Shown: positions 12,301 to 23,429 of the stretch, in pieces
Layout: the number at the start of each line of letters is the position of its first letter
Numbering within the stretch: the stretch's first letter is position 1
Origin: Hippophae tibetana
Lineage: Eukaryota > Streptophyta > Magnoliopsida > Rosales > Elaeagnaceae
Length of the DNA: 64,000 bases
Assembly (NCBI GenBank): GCA_037013495.1
Contig: CM072801.1
Coordinates: forward strand, 17,785,501-17,849,500
Reading direction: 5' to 3'
Program-made: the position numbers and the translations under genes
The notes under the pieces: model-generated
What the model was told of the DNA's origin: nothing
Seen by the model: the letters and a program-made list of their open reading frames with translations, nothing else
Database searches by the model: none

Positions 12301-12482
12301 TATACTAATTATACTACACTTTGTGAATACTTTAGGAAAAAATTGGTAGGGTCATCATGACACTTACTAGGGTCCTGAATGAGGGAGAATTTCAGGACAA
12401 TTTCCCCTTGGATGTAGCAAAATCAGGAAAGCTCAATGTGAGCCTCAAGTGGAATCCACAACCTATATTCCGAGATTCTTAG
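9395..12482 (+). CDS. Plant synaptotagmin (SYT4/SYT5, NTMC2T2 type), C-terminal 440 residues in nine coding exons; 5' exons not seen
   Basis: Exons are 9395-9522, 9673-9774, 10024-10098, 10251-10330, 10587-10737, 10811-11041, 11483-11776, 11958-12071 and 12336-12482, with TAG at 12480-12482. Every junction is GT-AG and the frame stays open throughout. The first exon starts in mid-codon, so an upstream exon is required. The protein covers the second half of the lipid-binding SMP domain (GGITLELDVQWDGNPNIVL, then FPCFGAI and IPGVSNAIEE), C2A (DLELKPVGTLDVKL..., Asp pairs in KDVIGKSDPF and FDDEG) and C2B (GVLSIVVISADNLP, MNGKADPYV, YDHDTFGK). Family members are ER-anchored proteins at ER-plasma membrane contact sites that bind phospholipids, often with calcium. 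Full-length relatives are about 560 residues; the N-terminal membrane anchor and early SMP, about 120 residues, are missing here. They may lie left of the window beyond a transposon-filled intron, or the gene may be truncated. Confidence 0.92.
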
Positions 12483-13140
12483 TTGATGAAAGGTAATACA
12501 GATTAATTGTATTTTGATTTTTTTGTCATTAATTGTCTTTTGATTTGAAATGCAATTTTTTTTCTCCAAGTAGTGAAGCTAAAACATTTAGACTAGAATG
12601 CCTACCGGTAAATAAAACCTAGAGGAACTTCACCAAGTCACCTTGTCTCCCTATCCCCGCACTTGATTCATTTATCTTTGTCAAATTTAAGAGATCTCAA
12701 GAAAAAGCCTATTCATTATAGCTAAGCATCATCGTCTTAACCTGAAGTACATTTTTGTTGTAGAAGATTGATATAGGAATCAAATGACTTTAGGAGGACC
12801 AAGTAAAGAAAATGGGCTCCTTGTAGTTCATGATATTGAGTTTGTATAGGTGATTATTCATGTGAAATTTGTGAATTTTTATTGGAAATAAGAAGTTTTA
12901 TCAAGGATGAAAAAGATCTACATGGATGGGAGCTCCACAATTATGTGCGATCCACTCCGGATCGGATCAAAATATATCAGTTTTGGATTGGGTCTTCTTA
13001 CAAGATAAACGAATCAGATCAGTTCGTAGTGTAAAAGCCTAATTTTATCACAAAGAAGAAGAAACTATGGAAATGAAGCTAAGCTATTATGGTTTAGACC
13101 CGCATGATTTCTATTGATTCATTGAATTCTCATAGAGAGC
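12483..13140. other. 3' UTR and downstream spacer of the synaptotagmin gene
   Basis: No gene is seen. The first 100-200 bases are T-rich and probably contain the 3' UTR and polyadenylation region; no single signal stands out. The rest has no recognisable feature up to the start of the next element. Confidence 0.4.
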
Positions 13141-13400
13141 TTTACAAAACAGAATTACATGAAAAAAAGCCTCCCATTATCTTTCCTTTTCACCATACAT
13201 TCTTAAAAGCAACTACATAAAATGAAAAATGGAAATAACTAACCCTATAGGTAATGAACAATTTCCATTAAATAAGTAATAAGTAAAAGAGGCAAATAAA
13301 ATAGTAAAACAATAGTAATAGAGGCTTACAAATGTCAATAATAACATGTAAACGATACTAAAGATGAGTAACAAGTTTAGGGATTTCGACTCCTATAGCA
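13141..13400 (-). repeat. Left terminal repeat (3' LTR) of the gypsy element
   Basis: This is the paired copy of 18088-18295. The match begins at TTACAAAACAGAATTACATG and ends near TTTAGGGATTTCGACTC (the other copy reads TTTAGGGACTTAGGCTC). The pair is diverged with indels, so borders are uncertain by tens of bases. Confidence 0.5.
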
Positions 13401-13429
13401 ATGCCAACTTCTTTGGAAGAAGGCTCTTT

Positions 13430-15450
13430 TAAATTTGTGAATAAAATTTCTCATTTTTTAGGTGGAAAATATTTTGTTAGATTTGCAATATTAAATATGG
13501 ATGAGATCTAGAGCCTAGAAAGTCCATGAAATAAGAACCACTTCCAACCGTGTGAAAAATACGAAAAAGACCAAGTTTTCTATCTTGAAACTTTAATAAG
13601 TACCACGTAATAAGTACAATTGGGAGTTTGATCTTTGCGTACATGAGCCATAACTAGATCACCTAGCCTTTTCTTCTTATCAGATGCAAGCTTATACTTT
13701 AGAGTTGTATTCTCAAGGTGCTTCTTCACTTCTTTTATCATAATATGGATTTTTTCAGTGGTTTTAGAAGCTACTAAACTTTTAAAAATGGAAAGTTAGG
13801 TCAGATCAATGAAAAAGTTCAATTTTTGGTATAAATTATCTCAAATGGACACTTCCCTGTGGACCTATTAACCATCCTATTGAATGCAAACTCAGTTCTA
13901 GGTAAAGTTAAATCCCATTGTTTTGATTGAGACCTAGAAATGCTCCTCACTATGTTTCCTTAAGTCTTATGACCACTTTTACTTATCTATTGGTTTGAGA
14001 ATGTATAGTGGTGCTAAATTTTAATTAAGTATCAAATCTTTTCCATAATTATTTCCAAAAGTGACTAGTAAATTTCACATATTTGTCAAAAGTTATTGAC
14101 TTAGGTACATCATGTAATCTCACTGTTTCAAAAGAAAAGTTGGGCCACATGGCTAGCATCGGCGGTTATCTTACAAGGAATTAAATGGGCCATATGGTTG
14201 GCATGCTGCTCAAATTCTTTTGAGAGTTAATGGACTTAAGTGATTGATGATCATAGTGTAAAAAAAACTCCCCGTGTACTCGGTAGTGTTCCAAATGCTT
14301 GAATTCTCTTACTATAGTATAGAACTCAAGCTCATAAGTAGTACACTTTCTTCTAGTTTCACTCAATTTCTCCAAGTGAATTTTCCTTTCCTCATACAGT
14401 TAGTAATGTGAGCAATTAGAGTGTTGAAATGTCTAATAAACCTTATGTAAAAAGTTACAAAGCCGTGGAAGTTTCTAACTTCATGTACATTGAAAGGAAC
14501 ATGCTTATCCTTAATTGCTTGCACCTTTTTCTCATCAACTTGAATCCCTTGAGAGCTAATGATAAAGCCCAAAAATACTACTGTGTTTGTAAGAAATTAT
14601 TTTAAGTTGAGGATTAACTTGTTGCAAGTGTTTCTTTTCATTGTTGCTAGATATAGGTATGTCATCAATATAAATCACTACAAAATTCCCAATGAATGGT
14701 TTTAAAACTTAGTTCTAAAGCCTCCTAAACATTCTTGGAGCATTACAAAGACTAAATGGCATTACTTTTCCCTCACATAAGCCATCTCTTGTTTTAAAAG
14801 TTATCTCATTCATGCCATGTTTTACTTTGATTTGATAGTATCCAATTCTCAAGTCTAATTTGGAAAATGATTAAGATCCCTCTAGCTTGTCCAACATTTT
14901 TTCAACCATATAGATTGAAAACTTATATTTTATGGTGATCTTATTGATAGCTCAACTATCAATGCACATCTATAGCTTCCATATTTCTTTGCGACAAGTA
15001 GTGTAGAAACTGTACATGGGCTGATACTTTCTTGGATCCGGTGCTTTTAGAGCAATTCTTCAACGATAGCTTGCAAGGCTTGGCGTTCTTTGGGACTCCC
15101 ACAATAATGAGGTAAGTTGGGTAGTTTAGACTCTAAAATAGTTTATTTGGTGTTGGATATTTTTAAGAGTTTGCAAACGTTAAGGTAATTCTTCAAGGCT
15201 AATATATTTCAACTCTTTTAGTAAAGAGTGTAAATCTAAATATTTTGGAATGTTATGCACCACAACACATTCTTCTATGGTAAATAAATCTAGAATAGGA
15301 TATTTGGCTTTATAGTCTTTCAGAAGCTCATTACCAAAAATTAAAGCTAGAGTTAAAGATTTAGGAGTAGGCACATTCTTCTCAATCTTCTCTTGTTGAA
15401 TTCGTAACACTATTTTTTGACCATCCCAATTAAAGGAATAAGTTTTTCTT
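13430..15450 (-). pseudogene. gypsy pol remnant: RT, RNase H and integrase C-terminus
   Basis: On the minus strand, 15410-15180 is an open stretch ending ...YISLEELP, matching the linker before RT. Fragments at 15120-14590 read like RT (LLVAKKYGSYRCALIVE, then a YIDDI-like region disrupted by stops). The open stretch 14572-14363 ([21 protein letters not shown]) is the RT thumb/connection, and 14375-14181 ([29 protein letters not shown]) is RNase H. At about 13700-13430 the reading SIFNIANLTKYFPP marks the integrase C-terminus. The integrase zinc finger and DDE core are absent, implying a deletion around 14.1 kb. Not functional. Confidence 0.75.
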
Positions 15451-15899
15451 TACCCTTATGTTCAATGTCACGATCATATTGTCATGGTATACCTAGCAGT
15501 AAATGAAAAACATCCATATCCATGACATCACATTTTCCTTCATCTTTGTAATGTTTCCCAATAAAGGCACATTGCATACTTTAGTGACCTCGGTTTTAGA
15601 ACCTTTCTTGATTCACCCTACACTATATAACTTGGGATGTTCCCGAGTGTTGAGACCTATTACGTTGTCTAGACTCTTGGATATCACATTTTTGCTACTA
15701 GTGTTATCCATAATAACTTCACACACCTTGTTTATTGTGCACTTAGTTTTGAAATTTTTTTGACGTTGGGAATTCTTTATTTCTCGAGGAGCTAAAAGAA
15801 TCCTTTGCAGTATGCAAATGAATCTACCTTCTTCGTCGCCCTCTATAAACTCAACATCTTCAAGTTTTCCATTATCGACATCCTTTTACCCTTTTTTTC

Positions 15900-18055
15900 C
15901 ATTTCCCCTATTCCTTCAATAACATTAACAGATCCCCTTAAAGGGAAGTTATAGAGCGATGTCTACTCTGATTTCATTTAAAACATTTGATGGCGTTGGG
16001 TTTATTGTAAGTGTGGGTATCTGGATTGAAGGTAGTTGGTTTAGTGAGATTTTAGGAGTACTCGTTGGTTTTACTTTAAATTTATTTGGGTTTGGAGTTC
16101 AGGAATTAGAATAGATGGTATTTGAAGAAATGAGGTTTATCCAGATTCATATAAGAATATATGGCTTCTTTTAATAAGCATTTTGTTGTAATCTACTCTG
16201 TTGGTATTCATACCTTGTAGCAAAGGTTACAACTTTTGTAAAACTAGCCACATTCTTGACATCAACTTGGCTATAAATAGGTTCCTTAGTCCTATATTGT
16301 ATCGAAGCACTTCTTGGGAGTCACTTTCCCCTAAAATATTTTGAGCCTTCAACTCTTAAAATTAATTAGTATATTCAGTGTTTGAATCTGGGTTTGCACA
16401 TTTTAAGGATATCTACGTAGGTCCCCCGTTTGAGAGATTATGGTTCCACCTGGTTGATATACACATGAGACCAACCTAAAAAAAGTAACGCATTTCTTTC
16501 GCTTTCCCCAACTTTCGAACCCGATCTTAACCACTGAAGACCTTAATAGGAAGCAAGTTGGTACCATAATGCGTTACTTTTCTTGAGGTTGGTCTCCTGT
16601 GTATATCAATCAGGTGGAACCATAATACCTCGAAAGGGAGACCTACACAGATATCCTTAAAAATGTGCGAACCTAGGTTCAAACATAAAAAAACGCCCCT
16701 TTTACCAGCATCTTGTGTTGGGTTTTTAGATAATATCCCCAGAGGTCCCATAACCTCTGGTTGAAATTCACATTGGCTAGTTTGTTGGGTTTCTTTCGCC
16801 TTCCCCAGCCTCGAACCCGTGACATGGACCCTTTTAGCCACAGATTCTTAGAAGTTGGTACCATTTGGACTACTAGTCCAGATGGTACCAACTCGCTTCC
16901 TATTAAGGTCTTAAGTGATTAGGATCAAGTTTGAGAGTTGGAGAAAACGAAAGAAATGTGTTATCTTTCTTGAGATTGGTCTTCTATGTATATCAACCAA
17001 GTGAAACCATAATACCTCGGACGGGGGCCTACATAGATATCCTTAAAATATGCGAACCTAGGTTCAAACATTAAAAGATGCCCTCTTTACCAGCAACCTG
17101 TGTTAGTTTGTTGGATTTCTTTCTCCTTCCCCCGCCTCGAACCTGTAACATGAACCCTTTTAGCCATAAATTTTTAGAAGCTGGTATTATCTAGACTAAA
17201 TGATACCAATTCGCTTCCTATTAAGGTCTTAAGTGGTTCGTAGATGGTACAAATTTGCTTCCTATTAAGGTCTTAAATGATCATAATCGGATTCGAGAGT
17301 TAGAAAGAGCGAAAAAAATACGTTACATTTTCTGAAATTAGTCTCCTGTGTGTATCTACCAGGTGAAACCATAATACCTTGGATGAGGACCTACACAAAT
17401 ATCTTTAAATGTGCGAACTTAAGTTCAAACATTCAAGAATAGTTTTGATCAGCTGGTGACAATAATGGTATTTTATAATATAATCTCAGGGTATTAATTG
17501 GTAGTTTCCCATGTTTCAGTTTGTACCCTATCCCACTAAGCAATTGCACCACCCTTGAGTTTATATGCCAATCATTTTGACTTGTCCTTAGTGACTTCCA
17601 TATAGTCAAAGAAATTGTCTACAACCCTTACCCAATCAAAAAACTATGAAATATGGAGCTGTCCAACTTAATAAGATCTTGGATACCTAAAAAGGGTAGG
17701 TGTTTGTCTAGGTAGTTCTTCGGGTAGATGACCCAAAGCTTGTGGGCTAGTTAGTAGAGGTCGAAGAGGTGATGAAAATCCTCCAAATGGTTCTTCGTTG
17801 CTTCGGGAAGTCATTACAGCTTTATCAAACGAGAAGAAGGTAATTATGTGGGTAGCAATGGTCAAACTAGAGTGGGTAATGGTTTTTTGTAGTCGGTCAA
17901 TGTCGGGGTTGAGGTGGCTTCGAATTTCTCACTAGCTCCTCACGAAATTGGGCGTGTTTGTCACAAATCTTGCAAAAAGGCTCAAAAAAGAATTTTTTAT
18001 TTTAGGTTTTGTTCATGGACGCAGGCAATAAGGGCTTTAGCAACTGGCTTAGACA
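15900..18055 (-). pseudogene. gypsy gag remnant, split by an inverted-repeat element
   Basis: On the minus strand a start-like MSKPVAKALIACVHEQ lies near 18055, and pieces at 17660-17490 resemble the retrotransposon gag domain (DNFFDYMEVTKDKSKMIGIKLKGGAIAWW after frame corrections). After the insertion, at about 16050-15960, the reading NKPNAIKCFKCNQSRHRS resembles a CCHC zinc knuckle. The two halves are separated by 16378-17430, which has its own terminal inverted repeats. Many stops are present. Confidence 0.6.
16378..17430. mobile_element. Unclassified element with terminal inverted repeats and internal tandem units
   Basis: The left end (from GTTTGAATCTGGGTTTGCAC) is the reverse complement of the right end (to GTGCGAACTTAAGTTCAAAC), with similarity continuing about 170 bp inwards. 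ATTCA occurs on both sides (16373-16377 and 17431-17435) and may be the target duplication. Inside are about three direct copies of a unit of about 330 bp (from about 16560, 16893 and 17250) carrying TTCCTATTAAGGTCTTAA, CATAATACCTCG and TTAGCCA blocks. Open minus-strand frames of 104 and 70 codons (16841-16527, 16891-16679) resemble no known protein and reflect the repeat. It is inserted in gypsy gag. Confidence 0.6.
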
Positions 18056-18087
18056 TGTAAGATTTGTGTTATTTTCAAAGACAACAT

Positions 18088-18295
18088 TACAAAACAGAAT
18101 TACATGCAAAAAACAAAAAAAGCTTGCTGTTGTATTTTCTTTCCACCATGTAAATGACCAAAGAAGCAAATAAAATAGTAAAGCAGTAGTAATAGAAGCT
18201 TATAAACGACAATAATATGTAGATGAAAATAAAGCTAAAAAACATGTTTAGGGACTTAGGCTCTTGCGTCATGAAGAATGGATTCCTGAAACAGA
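18088..18295 (-). repeat. Right terminal repeat (5' LTR) of the gypsy element
   Basis: This is the paired copy of 13141-13400, starting at TTACAAAACAGAATTACATG. The gag-like start codon lies within 60 bp to its left, and no clear primer site is seen between them. Its right limit is uncertain. Confidence 0.5.
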
Positions 18296-19005
18296 CCCGG
18301 ACAGATCGATCAAAAATTAATTTTTTTAAAATTAAAATTTTAAAACTAATAATATTCAACTTTTATTTAAAAAAATTACATTATAAACAATCATTTTCTA
18401 AATTCTTTCTTCCTCTTACAATTTCATAAATCTACTTTTTCCTTTCTCTTTCTCTTACATTTTCACAAATCTAACTATTATTGTTTTAATTTTGTTAAAC
18501 AAAAATTCAAATTTCATAACCATTTATTTCTAAAAAGAAATCTGGATACCATACTTGATATAAAATTATAGATATGATCAAGTTAATAATGTTGATTGTG
18601 TTCATGGGTGAAGAGAGTCAAAGATCATGTAGCTTTTTAGTAGATTACATAAATTTTGTTGCTTTTATAAAATTAACAATAAAATACTACTGTGAACACA
18701 TTATTTAGTGTTGACATTAAATTAATACTAAATTGTCATTTTGACTATTGATTTTATAGAAATTAACACATAAAATTGTTGGTTATGTAACTAAATTTGT
18801 GAGGGTATTTATAAAATAACAATTTTATTGAGGTTACTGGAATGATAGCAAACGTCTAGAATCAACCTTATAAATTTGGTTACATGACAAATACAAGAAA
18901 AAATAGAACATTAGTGTTAATTATATGAAAACAATATGACTTATGTTTGTCCATTTGTGTAAGTTACATAAACTTTAAGGCCTTTTACTTTTTTTTTTAG
19001 GATGA
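18296..19005. other. AT-rich intergenic sequence
   Basis: No gene, RNA or repeat structure is recognised. Two short open frames on opposite strands overlap here, but they are low-complexity Phe/Lys-rich translations of AT-rich DNA. Confidence 0.4.
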
Positions 19006-19009
19006 AGTA

Positions 19010-19900
19010 CTCAAATGATCACTTTATTTAGGCCAAATATATTGTTTAGTCACTTTATTTAAAAAAAGTATTTTTAAGTTATTTTGTTTGTAAAAAAATA
19101 TGTCATTCAAGTTTACTTGTTTGTTAAGAAGGTATCAATGCAAGGGCAATGTTAATTTTTCATTAAATATAATGGAATAACACATGTGTCATATTGTTAA
19201 GAAATATAAATGATTTGTTAAGCTTACATCTTAAAATTTGAGTTTTTGTAAGAATGAGTTTTGGACACTTCTATACGGTATCAGAGCAGTTATGTCATGG
19301 GTTTGAGTTTTTATAACAACCCCTAATGTCAATTACATTTCAAGTTTGATTGACCTTGTAAAAAGATAAGGAAACTTGCATTGAGAAAAGTTCAAATGAT
19401 TGGCCTTTACAAAGACAAAGTAGCCACACTTGAGTAGTAATGTTAAGAATTATAAATGAGTTATTAGGCCCACCTCATAAAAGCTTCTATTAATTAACAT
19501 ATATATTTATATTTTTCAATAGATATATATGTAAAAAAATAGTCAAACTTTTTAAGAAATTTTTGTCTCAAAGTTAAATAGTTTTGAATAAATCTTAAAC
19601 AATATTTTTATTATCCAATATCCAAAATCACATATTAAATAATGAAAATTTAATTTAAGTTTGATAGAAAGATTTGTTAAAAAATTTGAGTAATTTTTTT
19701 AATTAAAAATACTTCATTAGATATATGTATATTGAAAAATAAAAACACATATGTTTCATATATGTTATTTTGTTATATTTTACGAAAAATTAAATGAAAA
19801 ATTAACTTTATCAATATGTGACACATTTTTCACAAATAAAGAGACTTAAAAAATATTTTTAAAATAAATGGATTAAATAATCCCTAAGACCTAAACAAAC
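19010..19900. repeat. Possible non-autonomous DNA transposon or foldback repeat
   Basis: The first about 190 bp (TACTCAAATGATCACTTTATTTAGG... TTAATTTTTCATTAAATATAATGG) and the reverse complement of the last about 150 bp (CTTTATTTGTGAAAAATGTG... TTAATTTTTCATTTAAT) are similar in order and spacing, suggesting diverged terminal inverted repeats. Between them lies GGTATCAGAGCAGTTATG (from about 19278), which resembles a retrotransposon primer site but has no LTR beside it. No coding capacity is seen. Confidence 0.4.
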
Positions 19901-20585
19901 GTACCTGTAAGACCTTTTTTTTTTCCTTTTTTATGATAAACTATATATTTTTTGGTATTTATATAAATATAATATCATTGAGAATAAAATTTGAAATATA
20001 CACATCTTATAACTCTTATTTGAAATTAAGTAAGTTTATATTTTCATATGAAAACGACCATTCATTCTCCAAAAAAATTGATCAATGTGGCGTATTTTAA
20101 CTATTAATATATTTTCTTGTATAATCTAATTCAATTATATATGTATTGAGAATATCCTATCTCTTTTGACAATCTCTAAGCTTATAATTAATTGTAAAAA
20201 CCGACATATTTAAAAGTTCATAATTTGAGAATAGTAACATCAATAAGACAAAAGGTTTCTAGGATATTTATTGTATGTAGCCAATAAAAGTCTTGTTGTC
20301 TAGATGTTGGATTTCTCGTATACAAAACATAGTGTTTGTATTTTATTTGATGTTTTTTCTATCATTTGTAAGGTTGATTACTTGGCTTAATATCACTTAG
20401 AATATAGTTTCATGTTTGCTTGTTCCATAATTATTCTTTTAAGTTTCATGTAGTTTTCATGGTTAGGTGTTCGTTTTTTGTGATTTTATCCCATTACTGA
20501 CTGAATGTTTTTCTATGTCAAACATTCATTTCTTTTTTATTTTCAGTGCGCACATTAAGGGCTTGTCGAGGTGCTCTCCAAAGGG
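19901..20585. other. AT-rich intergenic sequence
   Basis: Nothing is recognised here apart from homopolymer T tracts around 19915-19935. Confidence 0.35.
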
Positions 20586-20589
20586 TTGA

Positions 20590-23425
20590 AAAGATCTCGC
20601 CAAGGTGGTTGGTGATGGCTTATATAGGTTGGTTTTTTCTATAAATTCAATTTTTGTTATCTTGTTTTCCTTCTAAGTGTCTAGTTTGAAAAATAGTGTG
20701 TCATCTGTAGGATATAGGATAATAAAGAGGATTCTATCTCATATTTTCAAACACCAAGATGAGTGTAATAAATGTGAGATTTTATGATGATTTATTGAGA
20801 TATAAAGTGCATGGTTGGCTAATAAAGAACCTCATCATTTTTAGAAATTTATCTCAAAGGTTTTTTTGGTGTGTGTCGGCTTGGTATTGTGAGGTTACAA
20901 TAGTTTCCATGTATAAGGAGTTTATGTTGTCACATCTCTCATTGTTAGTGTGTCATATGTCAGTTGTGTTACAAAGCTACAACAAGTTCTATGGGTGATG
21001 AGTATATGTGTTGATTACTCTCATAATTGGTGTGTTGTGTGTCGGTTAGGTATTTCAAGTTCACAATAGTTTCTAAAAGTGAGGAACCTATGTGGTGACA
21101 ACCCTTAGAATTGGTGCATCATGTGTCGATTGGGTGTTGCAAGGTCACAATTGAAGTTTCATACGTAGAAATAATTACACGTATGTGAGTTGAATTTCTG
21201 ACCCAAATATGGATCTAAGTCAGGGTAGATAAGCCAACCTATAAAATCTTTTTGTGAGCTCTATTCCAACTTGACCAAGCAAACCTCACAACTTAAATTA
21301 AGCAGACATCACAATAGAAATACAACAAAAAATATGCTTAATTCAACACACTACAAAACAATAAGCAAATAAGAAAGAATAATTTCTAGTAAAAACACTA
21401 GTGATGGTATGCCTCACGGGCTCCTATCCAGGCTAATAATATGCATTAATATTACAAACAACACACATCATATGAATTAGGAAAAAATACTGAAAAAACT
21501 CCAAAGGATTTTCAATTATTTTAAGACCTTTATGTGCGAACAAATTCGAAATAATGTAACGAGGCGTTTTCACATAGAATCTAGCTCCAATGTGGTAAAA
21601 TTATTGGGTTACTTTTTGGAAATCAATTGATAGCACGCAATTCATTAAAAGAAATTAACAATATACAACTTGATAAAAATATAAACAAAAATACATTTAC
21701 AAGTTAGGATAACCAATCCTAACTATGCCTAAGATGCCCTCACTCGCTATCAATATAGTACTTAATCATATAGGTTCAAGTTTGTCCTCAAAGTTATATC
21801 CCTAAGTGATGTGATTGACAATTGATGGGTCAACATTACATGTATATATGTTACGACCTTGTAGTAACAAGTTGGTACACCATAGATAAGCATATAGGCT
21901 TCTTACATATGCACCACGTTGTGATCTCATAACACCCAATCGATACAAAGAACACTATCATATAGGCTCTTCATCTATGGAAATTATTGCATCTTTACAA
22001 CTACCAAATGTCACACAAAACACAACATAGACTCATCACCTACATGACACACAACCACATAGGCTTTTCACCTATGGAAACTGTTGCACTCTTATAATTA
22101 TCATCTGACACACTAAGATATACTTCTCGAAATGACGTGGCTCTTCACTTACCATAATCATTTTAACTCTCAACAAAACCTCACTTAATCTCACAATTTT
22201 TCTACTCAACTGGTATTTGAGAAATATCAAAGAGATTCCTTTCAGATGTTCTATGTCTTATTGATTACACATTATTTCTTGGACCTAACTCTTAAAAGGA
22301 AAATAGATCAAGAAAGGATCAAGGAAGTTTGGCTAAAAAGAGAGAATAAGATTTGTATTAAAAATTCAATCTCTCAAACTCTCACCAACCACCCTCACTG
22401 ACCATGATGCGAGCCCATGAAGAGAAATACTAATTTTAGACATTGAGAAATGTTAAGTCTTTGATAGGACAACAGAACAACAAATAAGATCCCTTATGAG
22501 ACAATACAATAACAAACACCCTATAGTGAAAATTATATAGAATTTAAGAGAGTGTGTAATAGGAAAACACAAAAAAATGTGTCCTAAGTGATACTGAGCC
22601 ACCAGTAATCAACCTTATAAAGTATAGATATAAACATCATATAAGGTGCCTTGTTTTGTACACAAAAATGACATGACTTACAATATTAATTTTCATAAGT
22701 GAGGAGCCTATGTTTTTGCATGTTAGGAGGTTGAGCTAAATGTAGTTGATCATATCACATAGTAATGGAGCTTTGTAGATGAGTTTGTATCTACTTGAAT
22801 CAGGTGTTGTCTTGACAACGATTGTGGGCATCTTATGTGTAGTTGAACACGGTGCTCCAACTAATAATGATATAGGCTTATGTCTTTTAGTTCTAAATTT
22901 TTTATTTGTTTGTTGTCGAGTGGTTATCATAAACAACTAATAGATGTTATCACATAGATATTTCATGCTTTGTGGGTTTACGATGTTACATGATATGTTA
23001 TGTATGCTCTAGTCTTATGAGAGTACAATCATTATTTACTAAATATATTTACATGTAAGAGGTCTTGAAAAGATTGGAAATCCTTTAAATCTTTAACTAT
23101 ATGTTTGTTTGATTCTCATGATAAATATTCTTTACCTTGTTTAATGTATGTTGTTAGTTTGAACAGGAGTCTGTGTGACATATCGTCACCAATGTGTTTA
23201 TCTCATATTATTATTTCTTATCTGTTAGTTATGTATATAGTGTGTTGAATTAAACATATTGTTATTGTATATTCTACCGTGATATCTACTTATCTACTTA
23301 ATTATCATTTTGAAGTCTACTTGACCGAATTGGAATAGAACTCACAAAAATATTCAATGGGTTTGCGTATCCACAGCCTTCTATGTACCCTTTTCCTGTT
23401 TGAGTTGAAAGTTTAATTAAGATAT
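20590..23425. repeat. Complex inverted and tandem repeat region, unclassified
   Basis: Segment A (about 20590-21165) has an inverted copy at about 22440-21840. Segment B (about 21180-21530, with TTTTTGTGAGCTCTATTCCAA) has an inverted copy at about 23420-23060. Segment A ends in about four tandem copies of a unit of about 83 bp (20868-21165; core GTGTCGGTTGGGTGTTGCAAGGTCACAATAG-like), which also occur inverted at 21850-22110 and once directly near 22670-22720. No credible protein is encoded; the open frame at 20759-20998 is part of the repeat. The order A-B-A'-B' is not that of a simple hairpin, so two insertions in opposite orientation are likely. Confidence 0.55.
20868..21165 (+). repeat. 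Four tandem units of about 83 bp
   Basis: Units start near 20868, 20950, 21030 and 21112. Each carries TGTGTC(G/A), then (T/C)ACAA(T/C)A(G/A)TTTC, a GAGGA-like block and GTGGTGACAAC-like sequence. They are diverged by 20-35 percent by eye. Confidence 0.6.
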
Positions 23426-23429
23426 GTGC

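Larger units (their letters stand above)
13141..18295 (-). mobile_element. Decayed Ty3/gypsy element, minus strand
   Basis: Similar end sequences occur at 13141-13400 and 18088-18295 (shared TTACAAAACAGAATTACATG, GCAAATAAAATAGTAAA, AGTAATAGA and TTTAGGGA). Between them, on the minus strand and in the expected order, are gag (about 18055-17440 and 16370-15900), protease linker, RT (about 15130-14570), RNase H (14375-14181) and the integrase C-terminus (about 13700-13430). Most of the integrase core is missing. Stops are frequent. An inverted-repeat element at 16378-17430 interrupts gag. The LTR limits are approximate. Confidence 0.65.

Noticed and set aside
16679..16891. TGGCTAAAAGGG and GGTTCGAGGCT on the minus strand resemble RNA polymerase III A and B boxes (SINE or tRNA)
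   Set aside because: The spacing of about 10 bases is far too short for a tRNA or tRNA-derived SINE, and no cloverleaf can be formed.
18087..18429. Opposing open frames of 90 and 68 codons
   Set aside because: Low-complexity Phe/Ile/Lys translations of AT-rich DNA overlapping a terminal repeat.
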